NCBI GenBank assembly: GCA_030637455.1
Contig: DAOWGL010000109.1
Coordinates: 1-5,620 of the forward strand
Direction: 5' to 3'
Length of the DNA stretch: 5,620 nt
Source of the DNA: Candidatus Nitrosopumilus sp.
GTDB taxonomy: Archaea > Thermoproteota > Nitrososphaeria > Nitrososphaerales > Nitrosopumilaceae
The translations under genes and the position numbers were made by a program. Shown one piece after another: positions 1 to 3,614 of this stretch; the stretch's first letter is position 1, and the number at the start of each line of letters is the position of its first letter. A model generated the notes under the pieces. It searched no databases. It saw only the letters and a program-made list of their open reading frames with translations, and was not told the origin of the DNA.

Positions 1-40
1 AAAATCATTTCTAAAGTGTAACATCTTAGATTGATAATAA

Positions 41-48
41 TTTATTAT
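41..48 (+). promoter_or_regulatory. TATA-like box for the 61-285 gene
   Basis: TTTATTAT lies about 26 bases (centre to start) before ATG 70, the usual archaeal distance to the transcription start. It would make the mRNA leaderless from ATG 70. The surroundings are AT-rich, so a chance match is possible; no BRE is distinct. Confidence 0.3.
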
Positions 49-60
49 CTAGATGAAGTT

Positions 61-285
61 ATGAATATCATGGGTGTGGATGAGGCAATCAAGAAGCTAG
101 AGGTATCTAACCAAGGATTAAAGGTAATTTTAGAGAATCTTGATGAGCAATTATCTGATTTACGCTCTGATTCGCGTCTTGAAGGATTGGTAGATGATTT
201 AGAAAATCTATTCTATGCATATTTGAAAACTTGGGTTAAAAATAATAGTGAGATCATTGATATTTTAAAAAAAGAGAAGAAATAA
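61..285 (+). CDS. Small helical hypothetical protein (74 aa)
   Basis: I do not recognise this protein. It is a short, charged, leucine-rich chain with no cysteine, signal peptide or membrane segment. The stretch from 'IKKLEV' to about 'LENLF' has regularly spaced L/I residues and looks like one or two long helices, possibly a coiled coil that mediates dimerisation. It ends in a lysine-rich tail (KKEKK). The open frame can be extended to a TTG at 31, but that adds ten hydrophobic residues with no family support. ATG 61 or ATG 70 is preferred. A TATA-like TTTATTAT at 41-48 would place the transcript start near 70, giving a leaderless mRNA and a 71-residue protein. It lies 29 bases before the next small gene and may be transcribed separately. 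No function can be assigned. Confidence 0.6.
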   Translation: MNIMGVDEAIKKLEVSNQGLKVILENLDEQLSDLRSDSRLEGLVDDLENLFYAYLKTWVKNNSEIIDILKKEKK

Positions 286-292
286 TTTTATT
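284..292 (+). promoter_or_regulatory. TATA-like box for the 38-aa Cys-rich gene
   Basis: AATTTTATT overlaps the stop codon region of the preceding gene and is centred 27 bases before ATG 315. That is the spacing expected if the tiny gene has its own leaderless transcript. No Shine-Dalgarno sequence is seen before ATG 315, which fits this reading. Confidence 0.4.
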
Positions 293-314
293 CTAAATTC
301 TTTTGAGAATAGAC

Positions 315-431
315 ATGGTGTTTGGTTTTAAATTTGGATTTCTAAAGTTTAGACCCAAAGAAATTTCAAAAAACTGTGAATGCCATGACTGTGCTGATAT
401 AGGACACAAAAATTGTGGTTGTTGTCAATAA
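315..431 (+). CDS. 38-residue six-cysteine miniprotein
   Basis: This short frame starts ATG GTG TTT and ends TAA at 429-431. The first 19 residues are basic and aromatic (MVFGFKFGFLKFRPKEISK). The second half is packed with cysteine: Cys21, Cys23, Cys26, Cys34, Cys36 and Cys37, plus His24 and His31. The pattern CxCHxC then HxxCxCC suggests a small zinc, copper or Fe-S binding module, or a metallothionein-like scavenger. Six Cys codons in the last 18 residues is far more than chance would give in an AT-rich spacer, and a TATA-like box at the right distance supports expression. I do not recognise the family. It precedes the dehydrogenase operon by 24 bases on the same strand and could be its first gene. 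Existence is likely; function is inferred from cysteine spacing only. Confidence 0.6.
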   Translation: MVFGFKFGFLKFRPKEISKNCECHDCADIGHKNCGCCQ

Positions 432-455
432 GTAATATGTATTCTAAATTTCAAT

Positions 456-734
456 ATGCTTAAGTTCCTACTTCTTTCAGAAACTTTCATGACTGATGAT
501 AAAAAAATGAAAATTATCTGTAAATGGTGTACTGTTTCTAAAGATTGTCATATTGTTAGTCAAGAAGTTTCTGACCATCAGGGAGCCTATGGAATAGATA
601 GTGTCGTGATGGCTAAAGTTAAAATCCACAAGCATTTCAAAGGAAAAAATTATTGCAAAGGTTCTGATAGAACAATTACTATTCCTCTATCTGAGGTATC
701 AAAGTATAATGAAAAAAACAAGGATTTGAGTTAA
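456..734 (+). CDS. Small CxxC protein, first gene of dehydrogenase operon
   Basis: A hypothetical protein of 92 residues from ATG 456, or 81 from ATG 489, or 75 from ATG 507. The later starts look plausible because the first 11 residues (MLKFLLLSETF) precede a more typical soluble beginning (MTDDKKMKIICKWC). No ribosome site decides between them. Visible features, numbered from 456, are a CKWC pair (Cys22, Cys25), Cys31-His32, and a lone Cys67 in 'NYCKG', which could form a four-ligand zinc site. The rest is short beta-type segments with basic residues ('AKVKIHKHFKGKNY'). The TAA stop at 732-734 touches the ATG of the dehydrogenase-like gene at 735, so the two are almost certainly co-transcribed and translationally coupled. 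I do not recognise a named family; an accessory metal-binding or redox role is inferred from the cysteines and context. Confidence 0.7.
   Translation: MLKFLLLSETFMTDDKKMKIICKWCTVSKDCHIVSQEVSDHQGAYGIDSVVMAKVKIHKHFKGKNYCKGSDRTITIPLSEVSKYNEKNKDLS
720..724 (+). promoter_or_regulatory. Shine-Dalgarno-like AAGGA before the dehydrogenase gene
   Basis: AAGGA ends 10 bases before ATG 735, inside the end of the upstream gene. A matching GAGGA lies at 2264-2268 before the GTG at 2280, also 11 bases away. The shared AGGATT core at both zero-gap junctions suggests ribosome binding for internal operon genes. Confidence 0.4.
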
Positions 735-2279
735 ATGAAATTCCTAGTGATTATCCCTATATTCTTAATTGGATTTATTTTTGTAAATATTATTCCATAT
801 GCTTCTGCAGGAGTTTTTGATGAACCAACATTGAATGTTAAAGATTTGGTTGTTGAAGAATATGTATCGGATTTGTGTTGTATGATAACTACAATGACAT
901 TTGTTGGAGATGATATTTTATTTTTACAAAAAAGTGATGGACAAGTTCGTTTAATTCAAAATGGAACATTACAAACAGAGCCTGTACTTGATGTAAATGT
1001 AAATTCTGAAGGTGAGAAAGGAATGCTTGGAATTACTAGTGTTGGGTCATCTGTTTATCTTTATTTTACAGAATCTGAAAAAGATGGAGGCGATGCATTA
1101 GGCAATAGAATTTACAAGTATAATTGGAATGGAGAAAAATTAATCAATCCTATACTTCTTGAAGAACTTCCTTCTAATATTGCTCATAATGGAGGGGCAA
1201 TGGTTGCAGGATTGGATGATCAAGTGTATGCAGTGATTGGAGATACTTTACGATATGCACTTTTACAAAACAAGCCCATAGAGTGGTTGGATGATTCTGA
1301 GATTGATTTCAAAGATAATGGTGTAATTTTACAATTAGAAACTGAAAAACCGTATTTTGCTATGGGTATTCGAAATAGTTTTGGACTGGCAATTGATCCT
1401 GTAACTGGGAATTTATGGGCAACTGAAAATGGGGATGATGATTTTGATGAAATCAATTTAGTTCCTGAGAAATTTAATAGTGGGTGGATAGTCATTATGG
1501 GTCCTGCAACAGAGGCAGAACTAGCAGAACTTCCTGGGTATCAGGATTATGTGTATGATGATCCAGAATTTACTTGGGAAAAAGTTGTGGCACCAACAGG
1601 GTTAGATTTTGCTCAATTTCATGAAATTAATAATTATGATAATTCTCTTTTTGTAGGGGATTGTAATACTGGAAATCTTTACAGATTTGAATTAAATGAA
1701 GATAGAGATGGATTTGAATTCTCTAGTGATTTTCTTCAAGACAATATGCTAAACAAAAATGAAACAATGGATGAGATTGTAATAGGAACTGGATTTGGAT
1801 GTATCACTGACATTGAAAGGGGTCCAGATGGATTTCTTTACGTGGAGTCACTAAGTGAGAGTTCCATTTACAGAATATTACCTGCAAATACAGTTGACTC
1901 TGCTGATTCTGAAGGTGGAGGTTGTCTTATTGCAACTGCAACATATGGTTCAGAGTTAGCACCTGAAGTTCAGAAACTACGAGAAATTCGAGATAATTCC
2001 CTGCTAACTACACAATCAGGTACAAACTTTATGGGAATGTTCAACGATGTTTACTATTCATTCTCTCCTGTGATTGCAGACTATGAAAGAGAAAACCCTG
2101 TATTTCGTGAGATGGTAAAGATTGCAATTACTCCAATGATTTCTAGTCTGTCGATTTTGAATTATGTTGATATGGATTCAGAAAGTTCAGTGTTGGGATA
2201 TGGGATTAGTTTGATTGTACTTAATGCAATGATGTATTTTGGAATTCCAGTACTTGCAATAATGAGGATTAGAAAATGA
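735..2279 (+). CDS. Secreted, membrane-anchored sugar dehydrogenase-like beta-propeller (GSDH family) with CFI-box C-terminus
   Basis: A 514-residue protein of the glucose/sorbosone dehydrogenase (soluble PQQ glucose dehydrogenase, YliI-like) superfamily. Residues 1-25 are a signal peptide ending ASA. Residues about 45-382 form the six-bladed propeller: first strand pair 'TTMTFVGDDILFLQKSDGQVR', then 'LPSNIAHNGGAM', where His151 matches the general-base histidine of the family. 'GIRNSFGLAIDP' (Arg213-Asn214) matches the family's cofactor-contact stretch, 'ATENGDDDFDEIN' (229-241) corresponds to its calcium-binding strand, and 'GPDGFLYV' (363-370) is the last blade. Residues 394-430 carry 'GGGCLIATATYGSELAPEVQ', the CFI-box domain of archaeal surface proteins. 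A hydrophobic helix at about 486-509 followed by RIRK anchors it in the membrane with the propeller outside. Sugar or aldose oxidation with PQQ is known for relatives; the substrate and cofactor here are not shown. Position 356 is Cys where many relatives have Arg or Gly. It abuts both neighbours with no spacer. Confidence 0.9.
   Translation: MKFLVIIPIFLIGFIFVNIIPYASAGVFDEPTLNVKDLVVEEYVSDLCCMITTMTFVGDDILFLQKSDGQVRLIQNGTLQTEPVLDVNVNSEGEKGMLGITSVGSSVYLYFTESEKDGGDALGNRIYKYNWNGEKLINPILLEELPSNIAHNGGAMVAGLDDQVYAVIGDTLRYALLQNKPIEWLDDSEIDFKDNGVILQLETEKPYFAMGIRNSFGLAIDPVTGNLWATENGDDDFDEINLVPEKFNSGWIVIMGPATEAELAELPGYQDYVYDDPEFTWEKVVAPTGLDFAQFHEINNYDNSLFVGDCNTGNLYRFELNEDRDGFEFSSDFLQDNMLNKNETMDEIVIGTGFGCITDIERGPDGFLYVESLSESSIYRILPANTVDSADSEGGGCLIATATYGSELAPEVQKLREIRDNSLLTTQSGTNFMGMFNDVYYSFSPVIADYERENPVFREMVKIAITPMISSLSILNYVDMDSESSVLGYGISLIVLNAMMYFGIPVLAIMRIRK
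2264..2268 (+). promoter_or_regulatory. Shine-Dalgarno-like GAGGA before GTG 2280
   Basis: GAGGA, inside the last codons of the dehydrogenase-like gene, ends 11 bases before GTG 2280. It supports GTG rather than the out-of-frame ATG at 2276, which runs only four codons to a stop. Confidence 0.4.
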
Positions 2280-2462
2280 GTGTCCGATAAAGAATCTGAT
2301 AGATATGAAACAATATCTATTGAATCAAAAATTAGAGAGGGAGTTTTTCATAAAGTGCTTAAAAATTTAGAAAGTGGAAAAGCTGTTTCTTGTTCTTGTA
2401 AATGTTGGAGCAAAGGAAAAAAGCCTTGTGTGGGAATGAGAACTATAGGTTATGATAATTAA
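2280..2462 (+). CDS. 60-residue CxCxC protein, last gene of dehydrogenase operon
   Basis: Starts with GTG immediately after the TGA of the dehydrogenase-like gene (TGA|GTG) and ends with TAA. The N-terminal 33 residues are charged and helical ('SIESKIREGVFHKVLKNLESG'). The C-terminal part has Cys38, Cys40, Cys42 and Cys50 in a lysine-rich setting ('CSCKCWSKGKKPC'), which could hold one zinc ion or an Fe-S centre. It has no signal peptide, so it is probably cytoplasmic although its neighbour is exported. The zero spacing mirrors the 734/735 junction and argues for a three-gene operon. I do not recognise the family. The same frame stays open for 74 codons after its TAA, which I treat as chance plus antisense of the next gene. 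Confidence 0.7.
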   Translation: MSDKESDRYETISIESKIREGVFHKVLKNLESGKAVSCSCKCWSKGKKPCVGMRTIGYDN

Positions 2463-2514
2463 TGGATTCTAAACTCTTCAAATGATTTTTATCCCTTTGG
2501 AAATGTTGTTCTTC

Positions 2515-2551
2515 GTGGGCTAGATGGGAATCGAAGACCCGTCAAGTCCAC
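2515..2551. other. 37-base two-segment hairpin between convergent genes
   Basis: GTGGGCT (2515-2521) pairs with AGTCCAC (2545-2551), and GATGGG (2523-2528) pairs with CCCGTC (2538-2543). The two stems, 7 and 6 bp with one G-T pair each, stack across a single A opposite A, with a 9-base loop at 2529-2537. It is much more GC-rich than the surrounding spacer. It sits between the end of the + operon (2462) and the end of the minus-strand 49-residue gene (2584), where a 3'-end stabiliser or a structured RNA would be placed. No T-run follows directly on either strand, so it is not a classic intrinsic terminator. Read on the minus strand the loop contains TTCGATT, recalling a tRNA T-loop, but no whole tRNA is present. 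Confidence 0.55.
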
Positions 2552-2583
2552 ATTTAAAAACAAAGAAATTCTAAATTTTTGTA

Positions 2584-2733
2584 TTATTTTTCAGTATTTG
2601 CTGTTATCTTTTTTAATTCAGAAAGAATCAAAACTAGTATTTCCTTTTCACTTAATTTCAAAAGTTCTACTGTTTCCTCTTCAGTGAATTTAATCTCTTC
2701 ATTTATTTTTTCATATGTTTTAAGATCGGCCAT
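2584..2733 (-). CDS. 49-residue acidic/lysine-rich helical protein
   Basis: A minus-strand frame from ATG (2731-2733) to TAA (2584-2586) reading MADLKTYEKINEEIKF... and ending ...ANTEK. It is rich in Glu, Lys, Leu and Ile and predicted to be almost all helix ('TEEETVELLKLSEKEILVL' then 'ILSELKKIT'), possibly a small helix-turn-helix or a helical hairpin. It has no Cys, signal peptide or membrane segment. A TATA-like TTTTAATCA at 2755-2763 lies about 26 bases upstream, fitting a leaderless start. The + strand frame over the same bases reads as low-complexity Ser/Phe, typical of an antisense shadow, which favours this strand. Family unknown. Confidence 0.6.
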   Translation of the reverse strand: MADLKTYEKINEEIKFTEEETVELLKLSEKEILVLILSELKKITANTEK

Positions 2734-2754
2734 GCATAATGATGTTATAGTCGT

Positions 2755-2763
2755 TGATTAAAA
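2755..2763 (-). promoter_or_regulatory. TATA-like box for the 49-aa minus-strand gene
   Basis: Read on the minus strand this is TTTTAATCA, centred about 26 bases before ATG 2733, the right distance for a leaderless archaeal transcript. It lies in the 155-base spacer shared with the divergent zinc-ribbon gene, next to direct-repeat copy 1. Confidence 0.35.
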
Positions 2764-2775
2764 CTTTCATAATTT

Positions 2776-2817
2776 TATGTGAGATTATTTCATTGAAATT
2801 TGGGATTTACAATGTCA
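2776..2817. repeat. Direct repeat copy 1 (about 43 bp)
   Basis: TATG, an 18-base block TGAGATTATTTCATTGAA, two variable bases, then TTGGGATTTACAA and GTCA. It matches 3112-3155 at about 39 of 44 aligned columns, in the same orientation. Read on the minus strand it contains ATT GTG ACA TTG TAA, which parallels the last codons of the DUF6659-like gene in copy 2 (ATC TTG ACT TTG TAA). This suggests a leftover gene tail. It also contains the palindrome ATTTCA-T-TGAAAT. Confidence 0.75.
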
Positions 2818-2842
2818 CAATTATCCGAAAAATCTAAACTCT

Positions 2843-2853
2843 AAATTATAATA
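2843..2853 (+). promoter_or_regulatory. TATA-like box for the zinc-ribbon gene
   Basis: AAATTATAATA is the best TATA match in the spacer, centred 41 bases before ATG 2889. It would give a transcript start near 2874 and a 5' leader of about 15 bases. The TTGTGAG just before the ATG is only a weak Shine-Dalgarno candidate. Confidence 0.45.
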
Positions 2854-2888
2854 CGTTTGTTCTTATAGGACCAATCTTCTTGTGAGTC

Positions 2889-3020
2889 ATGTCAGAAGAC
2901 AGAAAAATGTACAAATGTACCTGTTCTGAATGCAAAAAAGAAACTGAAGTTCCTTTTGAACCAGCAGCAGACAGAGACGTATTTTGTAAAGAATGTTACC
3001 AGAAAAAACAACAAAAGTAG
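2889..3020 (+). CDS. CxxC-x17-CxxC zinc-ribbon miniprotein (43 aa)
   Basis: ATG 2889 to TAG 3018-3020. The chain has Cys12-x2-Cys15, exactly 17 residues, then Cys33-x2-Cys36, with an extra Cys at 10. The core 'CSECKKETEVPFEPAADRDV' and the following 'FCKECYQKK' match the small CxxC-x17-CxxC zinc-ribbon family found in archaea and some bacteria, whose members have the 'C..C.....VPF.P......C..C' pattern. A four-Cys zinc site is very likely. The function of the family is not known to me; nucleic-acid or protein binding is a common guess for such ribbons. The basic tail (QKKQQK) would suit RNA or DNA contact. It has its own TATA-like box and a strong T-tract terminator, so it is probably a single-gene transcript, divergent from the 49-residue gene. 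Confidence 0.85.
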   Translation: MSEDRKMYKCTCSECKKETEVPFEPAADRDVFCKECYQKKQQK

Positions 3021-3076
3021 AAGATTTAGACTAGTTTCGTTTGATTAATTTTAAACTTGATTATTTTCAAATATTC

Positions 3077-3093
3077 TTTTTTTCATTTTTTTT
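3077..3093 (+). terminator. T-tract terminator of the zinc-ribbon gene
   Basis: T7 (3077-3083), CA, then T8 (3086-3093) lie 57-73 bases after the TAG at 3020. Runs of T on the coding strand without a hairpin are the usual archaeal termination signal. Minus-strand transcription from 3525 would meet A-runs here, so the signal is for the + strand. Confidence 0.6.
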
Positions 3094-3111
3094 AAATTTG
3101 AAATCGTAATG

Positions 3112-3155
3112 TATGGTGAGATTATTTCATTGAATCATTGGGATTTACAAAGTCA
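3112..3155. repeat. Direct repeat copy 2 (about 43 bp)
   Basis: Second copy of the 2776-2817 repeat, 337 bases away in the same orientation. It differs by one extra G (3116), a variable TCA (3135-3137) and one A/T change (3151). It covers the last codons and TAA stop of the minus-strand DUF6659-like gene plus about 33 bases of its 3' flank, so the conserved part extends past the coding region. Confidence 0.75.
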
Positions 3156-3525
3156 AGATTTGTAACATTGGAAGAATCTTTTGTACTATCATATCGTGAT
3201 TTGATGAACTTTCTGTGGATAATAGTATGAGATCTCTCTCAAAATTAACTGTAATCCATTTTACGTTATCTCTTGATTCTATAGACCAATTTGTTTTGCC
3301 AAGTTTTTTATCAAAAACATGATTCATTTTGGCTTTTAACAAGGCTTCACGATGTACAAGTTTAGTTTCAGGTACGCTTAGTTGTGGAATCATTCCTTTT
3401 TTTCTGTCATATGCCTTTAGTCTCCCACACTTGCACAATATGCCGACAAATCGTATTGATGAATTTATGTTCATAATTTTACTGCAAAGCTTATTTTCAG
3501 GTCTTGGATTTTCTAATTCTTGCAC
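3145..3525 (-). CDS. DUF6659-like small archaeal protein (126 aa)
   Basis: The frame opens with GTG 3525, the first start after an in-frame TAA at 3535-3537, and ends with TAA at 3145-3147. The alternative ATG at 3474 would remove 'LCSKI', which belongs to the first helix of relatives, so GTG is favoured. The pattern 'LCSKIMNINSSIRFVGIL', then 'GRLKAYDRKKGMIPQLS', 'ETKLVHREALLKAKMNHVF', 'KLGKTNWSIESRDNVKWI' and a final 'LILLSTESSSNHDMIVQKI' follows the layout of a protein family abundant in ammonia-oxidising archaea (DUF6659, from memory). In that family a helix, a sheet and two helices resemble a roadblock/LC7 or sensor-like fold. Function is unknown. Cys at 14, 31 and 33 ('LCKCG') is an unusual local addition. 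It follows leuS on the same strand by 89 bases and probably has its own promoter. Confidence 0.7.
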   Translation of the reverse strand: MQELENPRPENKLCSKIMNINSSIRFVGILCKCGRLKAYDRKKGMIPQLSVPETKLVHREALLKAKMNHVFDKKLGKTNWSIESRDNVKWITVNFERDLILLSTESSSNHDMIVQKILPMLQILTL

Positions 3526-3541
3526 TGTTTGTGTTTATTTG

Positions 3542-3547
3542 AAAAAA
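3542..3547 (-). terminator. T6 tract downstream of leuS
   Basis: On the minus strand the spacer reads CTAATTTTTTC about 70 bases after the leuS stop. A six-T run is a plausible archaeal terminator for leuS just before the DUF6659-like gene. It is short, so read-through is possible. Confidence 0.35.
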
Positions 3548-3559
3548 TTAGAAGGCCAC

Positions 3560-3570
3560 AAATAATTTTC
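3560..3570 (-). promoter_or_regulatory. TATA-like box for the DUF6659-like gene
   Basis: AAAATTATTTG on the minus strand, centred about 40 bases before GTG 3525, the same distance as the TATA-like box before the zinc-ribbon gene. It would allow transcription independent of leuS with a leader of about 15 bases. Confidence 0.35.
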
Positions 3571-3614
3571 TTGACTAAAGGGTGAAATGCAAATTTCCCA
3601 GATTAGATTCTAAC

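Noticed and set aside
31..60. TTG start extending the first gene by ten residues
   Set aside because: Overlaps the TATA-like region and adds residues (MIIIYYLDEV) with no support; ATG 61 or 70 is more likely.
1220..1495. Minus-strand 91-codon open frame
   Set aside because: Lies wholly inside the dehydrogenase-like gene, whose motifs are clear on the + strand; its Ser/Pro-rich translation is a typical shadow.
2490..2560. Complete tRNA or H/ACA guide RNA around the GC-rich hairpin
   Set aside because: No D-arm, anticodon arm or 5' acceptor half at proper spacing; no guide pocket or kink-turn, although ACA follows the stem base.
2579..2761. Plus-strand 60-codon open frame (MYYFSVFAV...)
   Set aside because: Ser/Phe-rich antisense of the better-looking 49-residue minus-strand gene, without a promoter at the right distance.
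3329..3565. Plus-strand 78-codon open frame
   Set aside because: Antisense to the DUF6659-like gene, which has recognisable family spacing.
3584..3597. Inverted repeat GAAAT-GCAA-ATTTC after leuS
   Set aside because: Only 5-bp AT-rich arms and no T-run directly after it; expected by chance here.
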